DNA of 64,000 bases, taken from Siniperca chuatsi. Its lineage: Eukaryota; Chordata; Actinopteri; Centrarchiformes; Sinipercidae. Below, piece after piece: positions 13,144-25,100 of the stretch. The position numbers and the translations under genes were made by a program. Positions within the stretch are counted from its first letter, which is position 1. Each line of letters opens with the position of its first letter. The notes under the pieces were generated by a model. The model had not been told where the DNA came from, did not search any database, and saw nothing but the letters and a program-made list of their open reading frames with translations. The stretch covers positions 7,163,284 to 7,227,283 of the forward strand of contig NC_058061.1 in assembly GCF_020085105.1 (NCBI RefSeq). Direction: 5' to 3'.

Positions 13144-16100
13144 ATGGTGGTTCTGATGGACCCCATGGAAGACCCGGACGACATCCTGCGTGCCAACCGC
13201 TCCAGGGAGAAGACTTACATGTTTGATGTGGCGTTTGACTACTCAGCCAGTCAGGTCAGTCAAAAGTGCAAAGTTCAAATAAATTAAAGATTAAATGAAA
13301 TCTAAACAAATGTGGCACAGCATGTGCACTTGAACCATTAAACCATGTATTTGCTTCTTCCTGTGCAGGAGGAGGTGTACCGAGCTACAACCAAAGGGCT
13401 GATTGAGGGCCTCATATCAGGCTACAATGCCACCGTGTTTGCCTACGGACCCACGGGTTTGTGTGTGTGTGTGAGTGAGTGTGTGTGTGTGTGTGTGTGT
13501 GTCTTGCGCAGAAGCCACAAACACAACTAAGCACTCTGTTGTGTTTGAATGGAGGTGTGCCGTCCACCATTTACATGTGTTAGCTTTCTGGTGTATAATC
13601 TCTGGTCAGCCTCTTTCTGAGTCAACTAGTAAGCGCACTCTTTCAGTAAAGGGTGAGACATCTTATTTGCATCTGTTCTGGTTTTAAATTGTAGCGCAGG
13701 TCTGATTAGAAAATGAGTCATGCTTTACCTCCCACGTTTCCAGTGGGAAGGGACAGATTGTCAAAGACTAGTTGAGCACCATTTCTCCATCAAGTTACCC
13801 ATCTATCTCACTGACTTCTTCTGTCTGTCCATCTGTCTCAGAGATTCACAGCTCTTTGTCTCCTCTTGTGGGGTGTCGTATGTGTGTGTGTTTATGTGTT
13901 TGTACCACGTGCAACAGTGTGGTCAGGCCAGCCAAGGACAGATTAAGATGGTACATCCTGAACATTCAGTTATATGGACACGGTAAACACTTAGCTTTTA
14001 AAGGACCAGTGTGTAACATTTAGGAGGATCTATTGGCAGAAATTGAATATAATATTCATAAGAATATTTTCATTAGTGTATAATCACCTGAAAATAAGAA
14101 TTGTTGTGTTTTTCATTGCTGTTTATATCTACAGAGGGAGCAGGTCCCCTTCCACAGAGGCCGCCATGTTGCATCTCCATGTTTCTACAGTAGCCCAGAA
14201 CGGACAAACGAAACACTGACTCTAGATAGGGCCTTTCACGTTTTTCTTGAGTTTCCTGGCCACCGTAGTTTCTCCTACACTCTTGGAAGGGGAGGATGAG
14301 GCGAGCAGTATTCAAATGGTTGCAAAATGCAATTTCACTGTTAGATGCCACTAAATCCTACACACTGCTCCTTTAACTTTAGGATTTATCTTTGATAAGG
14401 TGGTTTGGTTTATAATATAGTATTTACTTTTTCCTCTGAAGGGGGAATCACAGATCCAATTAATGACTGGGTGTGCCTCAACACCTTTTTCCCATGGAGC
14501 TCCATAGCATTTAAGGACAGAGCTCAATGTAGATAAAAGAAAAAGGAAACAAACAAAGGGCTTATTTCCAGATTGTATGTGCATATTATGCCATATTGGG
14601 GTCTGGAGATCAAGTATGATATCTTTAAAACTGCATCAATGCTCCACTATGTTCACCAGCTAGTCGCTAAATTTGTCTGGTGCTGAGCAAGTAGCATAAA
14701 GTGGGTTTATCAGAGCTTCAGCTTTTGCTGAAAACAGCTGCGTCTGGAAACAATGCTGATGAGAGTGGTGAGAAAGAGTCAAAACAGTAAAGTTATCCAC
14801 ATATAACCAAAGTAATGAGCTGAAAGACACTAAAATGTTCCATAGAGCTGAGGGGAACTGCAGAGTTGGGTGATAATTCTCTGTGGGTTTGTCACTACAA
14901 GTGACTCCTTTCAAAGTATACATTGTCATTTCATCCATTGTTTATATAATAAATGCTGATTAGAGCAGCATAAATATGACACAAGCCACTGGCTTATTTC
15001 CAAAGTGATTTGTGATTCAAATCAAGTCTAAAGAACCTTAATCAATCATTACCATTATATAACTATCAAACTGTGTATTCCTCTGTCTTTTCAAGACAAA
15101 CACTGCGCTTTAAAAAACAAAGAGAAAAATATCATGGACAGAGTTTTTATGCAGAAATTAACCGGAAGTCCCTGCAGATAGAAGATGCCCCTTTTAAAAG
15201 AAAGTCAGCCACATCTCTGGATAAATAATCTAACAAGCTGTGGGTGTTTCATCACACAGCACTCAGATTCTGCGTAGAAACAACGTTAGGTTCCACTGTA
15301 GCAAGTGATGTAATAACTGTATCTCTATTTGAGCATGATGGGCCATACATTTTTTTTTTCTAAAATGTTCTTTTCTGTTTTCAGGTTGTGGGAAGACATA
15401 CACCATGTTGGGAACAGACAAGGAGCCAGGCATCTACGTTCGAACGCTGAACGACCTGTTCCGTGCTATTGAGGAGACCAGTGATGACATGCTGTATAGC
15501 GTCTCCATGTCCTATCTGGAGGTCAGGATTTCATTTTCCACAACTCGTCTCCACATTTATTCTCCTCACGAGCTCACAGAATGTTAATGCAGCAGTGATG
15601 ACACATCTCCTAATTACCCTGAAGTCGAAATGTTACAGCCATTAACTTGATCGCTTTTTCAGAGTTTAAAGATTTCTTCTGATTTCTTCACATTTTAATT
15701 GTCTTTATCTATCTCTGTTTCTGTCAGCGTCACAATTAGAATTTCTTTCCCTGTCATCTGTTCACACTGATAAGATCTGAGGTTGTTGAGGCAGATCCTA
15801 CTGGTGTCCTTTTACTTTTGCCTGCCATTCGTTTCACATCTGAAATGAGCTGAGCTGGCATCCCTACCCACAGGCCTGTAGAAAAGGCCAGACACAGATA
15901 AACCAACTTAGCAGAACACGATAATTCTACACTGGTATATGTGTGTTTTTATATGCCTCGTGTTTCTTTCATATCTTGATGCCTTGTTTATGTCTTACAA
16001 AAAGCACTTTGAATTGTTGTTGAAAGGTGCTGTACAAATACACTTGCTATGCCTCTCGTTGCCTTGTTAAAAGGCAAGACAAAAACAAAACAAAAACCTT

Positions 16101-19100
16101 TTATGAAAATAGAAGTGAAATACAAAGTGGTAGTCAGACACAGAGTGTCACTGAACCATCATTAAACCATCGGCTGTAGTTTTTGTGGTTTTTCCCTAAC
16201 TGACCCTTATCGTTGGCCATTTAGCAGCTTTGGCATGTTGCAGTAATTTCACCCATTTATTGTGGTTTTTCCCTATTTTTCCCCTTTGCCTTTTCATTTC
16301 TATGGTTTTGTTTTATTGTGTCTTCTTTTTTTGTCTTTCTTTCTTCTTCTAGAGGCAAAAGATCATGGGCTAAAAACACCAGTGTCACTTGAAATTATCG
16401 ATTATTTTCTCAATTTATATTCCAAGTAGATATAATGGTAGCCTATTTAGTTTTGTTTGTCTCTCTGTGGTATTCTTTGGAGTACAAATACAGACTATTA
16501 CTGATTAATTTCTCTCATGCTGACACAAAATGTACGTTTGTGCAGTTGATTAGCTGGTTAGCACTGTGTTTAAGTGCAACCTTTCTCACAAAAAATGTGT
16601 GAAGCAACCACACCATCACCCAAAATTTGTTTAAAGACCGAGGATGTTTGTTTTTCGTATGTCTATTGTCCATTATCTGTTACTTCAACACCACTATAGC
16701 TTGCACAAGATTTACAAACTTTGTAAAACACCACAGTAAGTAACCGATTACACACTGTAGGAATAAAGGTGCTTTTGTTGCACAGAAGCCCTAAGTACTT
16801 CTAGGTGTGGAGTGATCTGTGGTCCTGTTGGCTGAGTGATTATCTCTGCCTTTGTCACTGGATGATGAACCACAGATAAGACGGCAGGCTGATGATGGCG
16901 GTTTCTCTGTGTGCCTGCTGGCTGTGGTTCCAAACCTCATTACTGAGAGGCAGGTACAGCTCAGACTGTGTGGTTGATGACAAAGCCCTTAGTAGCACTC
17001 GATACAATGGAGTTGGTTCATTTGACTCTGATAGCAGTAACTGAGCCTGACTGCTGTGACTTAGTATTCCCATTTAAAGAGGGCATTTCTGGCTTTTCCT
17101 GACTTTGGTCAATTTGAAATTAGTATAGTCATACAGATATGTCTTAGTGTATATAGTATTCATAGTTCTGAATAAGGTTGTCCTTTCAAAAGCCTTTTCA
17201 AGTTATCTATTTACACTTTTTACCTCGCACATAGCAGCTACTTGGTTTTTTAAAAACAGGAAATATTATATCATGTGAACCTTGGAAATTGACAACCTCA
17301 TTCAGTATCTTTTTTATGATTTTAAGTGAACAATTTGTCCATCATAGCTTTGCTCCCAAAAGTTGTTTAGGAAAAGATGGCAGCATCGATATATAAAAAA
17401 GAATGAGTCATATTTGTTCAAAAATGTTCAGGTTGTCACGAAAGGAAATGAGCATGAGAGAAAAAAGAAAGGAAGAGCAAAGTGTTGGGAGAGAAAGATG
17501 ATGAATGTAACCTTGTATAAAAAGAGCAAAAAGATTTAGTTTTATCGAAGCTTAGCTCTTTAGTAGCACTGGGAGTGGGTGGAAGTGAACATTTTCCTAT
17601 TAAAATGCTAATCATGGAATCTGGATCTTCTCTGACCTGTATTGCGCAAGTCTTGAGGATGAATCTCAACACAAGGCTGTGTGTGACATGTGTGTTTGCT
17701 GTTTCCAGGGAGCAATCTGTTGCCACTGCTGCCTAGCCACAAAGAGGTTAAACGCCATTTTACAGCCAGATTGAGTGATATGCACACACCCGCTACTTTT
17801 CTTGTTCAAATCACAATCTTTTTCACACGTACAATTAAAACGTGTGCACAGAAACACATACAGCGAATGCAAATAAGTATACTCTGTACGGATAAAAATG
17901 GCACTTTCAGTTATTCTTTACGACTCACATGCACACAGTGCTCCCTCACCCTTTTATTTTATGTTTATTCTGGTTTAGTTTCCCCCACTCTTCTCACATT
18001 TAGGAACCTCAATGGAAGGAGAAACCCTTTTAGCTACTGTACACTAGTGTAAAGGATGACAATGTAAGTCTGTTGGTCAGTCCACCATTTTTGACCAGAC
18101 TGAAATATCTCAACAACTATTGGATGGATTGCCATGATACAGATCATCACCATTGTGCCTAAGTACAGCATCACAGAGCTGCTAGTGTGGCTGTAGACCA
18201 GCAATGAAAGAGTACAGATGGAAAAAATAATAGAACAAATATCCAACTGTCAGTGTCAGTAAAAGCATCTGCCTTTCAGAGTTTGTGGCTGAGGACTTAA
18301 AAACTCTCTGTACAGCATCAACCTCCCTGTGGTTTGTCATCCAGTGGTCACTTTCCAGGATGTCACTTCCTGCACTGAGCTTTTATGTGGGTTTAGGAGC
18401 TTTCGCTGCCCCATCAATGTCAGTACAGAGAAGTCACCTGAATTTTCTTTTAGTGAAAGAAGAACACTGACTGCAGCTTATGACAGCCTGCCACCCAATA
18501 AGCTGTGGTTTCTAAATGACAAGTTGCTGAAAATATAGCACTTCATGTTTGTGCACCAGGTTTGGGTCTGTGTAGGAGGCCTAAGAGCCTGAATGGAGCC
18601 TTTTCAATGGACATAAACATCCGCCCAGTTGACTCATGTCTATTACTCAAAGGGACATAACTTAAGGATGTCAGGCAGATACATAAACTGTTGCATTTAC
18701 CTGACTTGTACTGTATTTAACTACGTTTCACTGAGACAGCACTACTTTGTAATTTTTTATTGCAGGTGCATTCAGCTGACGATTTTATGTTTATTTGTGT
18801 CTTTTTAGATCTACAATGAGATGATCCGTGACCTCCTAAACCCATCATCGGGCTTTTTGGACCTGAGAGAAGACTCTAAAGGAGTGATTCAGGTTGCTGG
18901 CATCACAGAGGTGTCTACCATCAATGCACAAGAGGTTAGACAAGCTACCTGACTGTGCTTGACACGACTTCTCATTTATTTTAATCAAAACATTGAGATT
19001 TCATCCAGCACAACTGCATACATGACAAAGAACTCTACCTATGTATTTACAGATCATGGAATTGCTGATGAGGGGCAACAAACAGCGCACCCAGGAGCCA

Positions 19101-22100
19101 ACCGCTGCCAATCAGACGTCCTCTCGCTCCCACGCTGTGCTGCAGGTGGCCGTCAAGCAGCAGAGCCGGTGTCGAGACGTCCTGCAGGAGGTCCGCTTTG
19201 CACGCCTCTTCATGATTGACCTCGCCGGCTCCGAACGAGCAGCCCAGGTGTGTGTATATATACTCAGTCAGGAGGTGTTGAAATGGCTGAAATTATGTTT
19301 AATTGGTAGTTGTACAGGTGGACAATGTATTTGGTATTTGTGTCTCTAGGTGGGTTCAGTGACTTTGTCAGCTACTTTTCTGCCAAACTCAAGTTCAAGT
19401 TCAAAGAATTGGCTAATGTGCCAATAATGTGTATGTATCACATACACTGCTTCTTTTAAGCTTGTATGGACACGTTACACATGTATAGCCTCAAAACTAC
19501 AAGAGTCTGCTTTGTGAGTGTGTCTGGACTCAAATGGAGTCTGCTCACTGGGATGTCAGTCAGTCCTCTGGAACAGTCCAGAGAAATTGAGTATTTCCAT
19601 TTCATGCCACTTTATACTTACACTCCACTACATTCATTTGGCAGCACATTTTCTTAAGTAAAGAATATGAATACTTCTTCCACCTGTACATTGACTCCAA
19701 ACTACAAGTTTATTTAGATTAACAATGGATCTTCGTCCTTCCAAAGAGTTTATTTTATCCAAAATGTTGGTATATTGCTTTAACCAAGAGGATTGTAACC
19801 ATCATGTTGTCACCTTCCCTTTCTCTCTGTATAATCATTTGAAGGAAAATTCCAAACATGCTTATATATGGAATTATTTATTTTTTGTGATTAATATTTG
19901 ATTGATTTTACCTTTTACAGTTGACAGGCAAACTAGAGGAAAATAATTAAATATGAAAATAAAAAGAAATAAAAACACCTTCAGTGTGTCGGGAGTAATC
20001 ATAAAACACACCCTTTACAAAGAAACAAAAAAGTAAAAAAGTAGTAAAAAATAGAGCATTGAAGATGATAAGCAGTTTCATGATTGCCAAATAAATATTT
20101 TTACAGCATAGCCAGTTACGTGCAGTTAGCTGCTCAGTTGAGAATATTGTCTCGCACGCTCGATACTTCTGTGGAGAAGAGCAGGGCTGTATAATCAGAC
20201 AGAAAGAGAAGTGAGCCGATTCATTTTCTGGGTTTTGTTATTGCTTTTTAAGCAGTCAAGTGAGGATGTTGAAAAGTATTTGTTCAGTTTGTTGTTAGCA
20301 GTTTTTGAAGTTGAGTCTGCTTTTGTTGGTCAGATGAATGGGTTGTCATTGTCACCCATGTTAACACTGCCACATCCATACACACCACTAGAGCAACATG
20401 CAAACAGTGAGTGAGAGCACTTATTTACCATAGAGACTGTTGGAAAGGTTCACAGCCATACTATGGATGAATAGCACATATGCCTAACCCATCCAGGAAT
20501 TGAGCAGAACAGAGAGTTGTTTGTCGTTTGAGGACACAGGGAACATTTTCTCTGCCCCTAAAGAAGAGGAGTGCATGCAGTTAGTAAGTTTATTTAGTTC
20601 AACCAAGTACTGATAGATCAAAGGTAGGAGGTAATGCCATCTCCTGGGCAAGAGGGGAAACATGACAACTATATGTTCAGAGGTTTAAAACTTGGTTTCA
20701 ATTCTTAAGTATTGCTCTATAACAAGTATTCATTACTAAATAGGCAACAATCAAAGTAAAAAAAAAAACATTCTTAGGTATTATTTATTAAGAGGTTTAA
20801 ACTCAGATAATCTGCTTCATCTGATCTGTGCGCTTGTGATTTGATCAGATTTGATTGACAGTGACCAAACAACCCAGATTCCCATTCAAATGTTGCTTAA
20901 CCCTGATTGGTTCACAGAAGTATGTGACATCACCTTTTCTCATCTGAGCCCTGCCCACTTGAAACCAGTGAGAAGAGGACAGAGGAAAAAAGGAGGTGGT
21001 CTCAGGTGAAATAACTGAAATCATTCTAATGTTAGAAAATACTGGTTTCATGTGGGATCACATTGCTCATATTAAGACTTTGATTAAATTAGTTTTCAGG
21101 GCCTTTAAGGTGCTGACCACGTAATCCCTGGTTCGAGTCTAGCTGGGGACCTTTATTGCATGTTATTGCCTAACTTTCTCTCCCCTAATTTCCTATCAGC
21201 TGTCCACTGTTTACTCTGTAATAATGGCATGAAAAGCTCAAAGGTTTTCTCACTCGCATCTATCTGTCTATTTATTAGACTCAGAATAGGGGTCAGCGGT
21301 TGAAAGAGGGGGCCCACATCAACCGCTCCCTCCTGGCTTTAGGCAACTGCATCAACGCCCTGAGTGACAAAAATGGCAACAAGTATGTCAACTATCGAGA
21401 CAGCAAGTTGACTCGACTACTGAAGGTACAGCAGTTTAAGAAGTTATAGGGGACCAACTCCAGGATATAACTGTATTTTGTGATTCAGACATTATTCATA
21501 TATTGTTTATCTTCTGATGTCTTTGATTGACAGGACTCGTTGGGCGGGAACAGCCGAACGGTCATGATAGCCCACATTAGCCCTGCCTCTATGGCTTTTG
21601 AGGAGTCTCGTAACACGCTGACATACGCTGACCGTGCCAAAAGCATTCGAACACGGGTGAGCTCAGAACACATATGTCATCTTATCTGTCTTTACTACAG
21701 TTCAAATAGAGATGAGTGGATATCATGATACAATGAAACATTTCATTACATTTCTTGAAATTATACATCACTGTAAAATAGGCTCACTAAGGAGTGATAT
21801 AAAATTTTATTTCAATATTGTAGTTCTTACTGCACATATATCTTTGTAAGGAGTAGATTGTTACAGCTTATTACTACGGACTGTAAGACATTTGATCTAA
21901 TCACAGAGTTTACAATTCAGTCCACAGCTTCTCCTGTCCACATGTGAACCCCAAATTGCTCCTGATGGTCATGCCAGCACTTTGCATGATAGTTTGTTGA
22001 TATGTGTGTGTAAATGGCTGAATGAGAAGCAAATTGTAAATTACTTTGGATAAAAGTGCTATATAAGTGCAGCTATTTACTATTTTATAGTATTTGATTC

Positions 22101-25100
22101 TGTATTTAGTTCCTTCTAAGAATCAAATTAAACTACTTGCAGTTAGAAAATGGAACTTTCAGTGTCAAATATCTAAGTATTCTTTTCTTTGACTTTCTCA
22201 TCGCTGTGTGCTTCAGGTAAAGAAGAACCTAATAAATGTGTCATACCACATTGCTCAGTACACCAACATCATCTCAGACCTGCGCTGCGAGATCCAGCGG
22301 CTCAAGAAGAAGATTGCAGATCAGGCGAGCCGCCAGCTCAACTCAGATCGGACTGACATCCGCCATGTCCAGGGTAAAGTCTTGTCCACACTGCCATGAA
22401 GAACATCTGCCAATGAAGCTGCTAATATTTGTATTCTACACTGCCTGTTCATGACTATTTCCTTATTCTCCTCTCCTCTCTGCCTATCATCTCTCCCCAC
22501 TCGTAGCGGAGGTCCAGGCCCACTCCAGTCATCAGAGTCGGGCAGAGATGGACCAGTTGAGGGAGCAGCTCCTGGAAGCCTTCCGCCAACAAATGGAGAT
22601 CAGGAGGAGCTTGATGGAGCTGGAAAACAGCAACATGGAGATCCAGATCGACACCTCCAAACACCTGCTAACCATTGCAGAGTCAGTGTTTAGGATTTAT
22701 ATCTTTATATCTGTCTTTCCTCTCATATCTGATATCTTACACAAAATTAAGTTACCTTATTAACTTAGGTTTGGGAGCAGGGCCACGCCTCAAGCACACC
22801 TCTAATCACTTGTCAAGCCTACTTACAGTATACCTGGTCTACCCTTCCTGCCCCGTTTGTCTCAGTTTTCTCGAGGACAGACAGACCGTGTTTCACGATC
22901 ACTTTAAACCAAAACGCAAAATTCAAAAGAGTCAAACTACCATGGATACTTGCCTGGTTCAGACAACGATCTGTACGTCAACTTGTTCGCAACCGGCTAT
23001 CCTCCAGCCACACCACAGCAGTCAGACCACAGCCAAGTGTCCCAGCGGAGTCTCTTGCGATCAGTGGTTAACATACCACACTCCAGTCATGGTTGCTGGA
23101 GCCGCCACCAACCCTCTTCTCATCACAAGCAGCCTCCTTCTCGTACAGTCCTTGGATATCCTCCATGGGGTGGTGCACCCTCCTCTTCAATTCGGCCATC
23201 TCCACTTCCACAAACGGAGCCTGACATTAGAGACTGGACCGCCGCCCACCTTCAACGATTCCTGAAAGGGAAAGGCATTCCCTTCCACCACAATGACAAT
23301 AAAGCCAGATTGTTTCATCTGTACTTAGTCTTCATCCACACTCCAGCAACAATAAACACTCCAGCATCCTCAACCCTCCTTTTCCAGTGTTCTGCATCAG
23401 CTCAATAGGTGTCACCACTCGGAAATACTATATTATAGACCTGTCTTCCCCATATGGCTCACACAGTGTCATTCCCAGTCCAGATTTTTCTATGCAATTT
23501 CTAGCTATCAATATCTATGCAACCATTGACCATGATATCACCCTCATCCGTTTAGCAGGACATGGAGCTTGGCTTTGTAAAGCAGACATTACTAGCGCAT
23601 GCAAAGTCTTGCCCATTCATCCAGATTTCTGGCGGGTTTTTTTCGGGGTTTGCTAGAGTCTATCATTTTCTGTGCGCCTTAACTGCAGAAGCAGTCCCAA
23701 GATCTTTGACTGTTTTTCAGAAGGCCTGTGCTGGATCCTGACTAACAATTACAGACTCCCTTACATACTCCATCTTCTCGACGACTTTCTCATCCTCACC
23801 CCACCATCCTCACCTCCTCACTTAGGGCTTACAACTCTCACAAACGCTTTCTCTGAACTTGGCGTCCCTCTTTCCGAGGAGAAAATCTCAGGGCCTAGCA
23901 CCTCCATTGAGTTCTTAGGCATCACCCTCGACTCAATGTCTCAACATCTCTGCCCTCAGAGAAAATACAGCGCATCACTCTGCTACTGTCGAACTGTCTC
24001 CTGGCAGATGCACCAAATGCCGGCTACTAGCCCTCCTTGGCCACCTTAGTTATGCCATTTGCATAATTCCACTCTTGCCACTCTTTGGGGGCATGAATGG
24101 TCTAGGAAGTCAATACTCATCCACTCCGATAACACAGCAGTCGTAGAGGTCCTAAACAAAGATTGATCTTGTTCTCCAGCCATCATGTAGTTCCTTTGCA
24201 GACTCACACTAATCTCGGTTCAACAACAGTTAATCCTCAGGGCAGCCCACATTCCTGGCAACCAGAATAGTATCGCTGATTCATTGTCTCATTTCTCGTA
24301 TCAGAAATTCAGAAACTTTTTTAAGATTTTCATCCCATACCAGTCTCACTGTTTTCAGCCACAACATTCAACTAGCTCCACAGCTGAGGAACCTACCTAA
24401 CTGGCTGGAGTTGTTACAAGATGTATCACGCCACATACCAGCTGTCATTTCCTTCTCTGGACGTCATGTCCATCTGCAATTTTATGACACATGTTAATTC
24501 CATCCTCAACCATCCAGACCTATTTAGCAGGAATCAACTTCTTTTGCAAACTAGTTACTGGCCTCCATTGTCCTTCTACCTCCCATTCCCACGTTACAAT
24601 GTTAACCAAAGGCTTGCGGAAACAGGAACCCGTTCTCACAGCCAGACACTTACCACGCACTTCAGACCTTCTCAGCCTATGCATCCGTTCTCTACATTAA
24701 GACTACATATCCCCTATGGTTGACTTAACACTAGAATCCATGTTCTTGCTGGCTTTTTTGTTTTTGTTTCCTGAGGTGCTCCGAATTCACATCCCAGTCT
24801 ATCCAACATCACCATCCACACTTCTGACTCTCTCTTATCCATGCTCCGAAAGAGTAAATCAGATCAATTGGGAGTTTCTTTCTCCTATCTCCTATCTCCT
24901 ATCTCAGCCCATACAAGCCGCTAACCAAATACATCTACTCCAGGTACGCCGCCAAGGCAACACCGCAACATCCACTATTTATCACCGACACAGGAAAAAT
25001 GGCCACTCGATCCGCATTGGTGCAGCTTCCACAGCAGCCAGACTGGGCAACTCAGATCAAACCATCCAGGTCCTTGGCCACTGGTCATCTCAGGCATATT

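Noticed and set aside
17690..18052. 120-codon plus-strand frame in a kif19 intron
   Set aside because: Not bounded by usable splice sites in phase with kif19, and the sequence resembles no kinesin segment.
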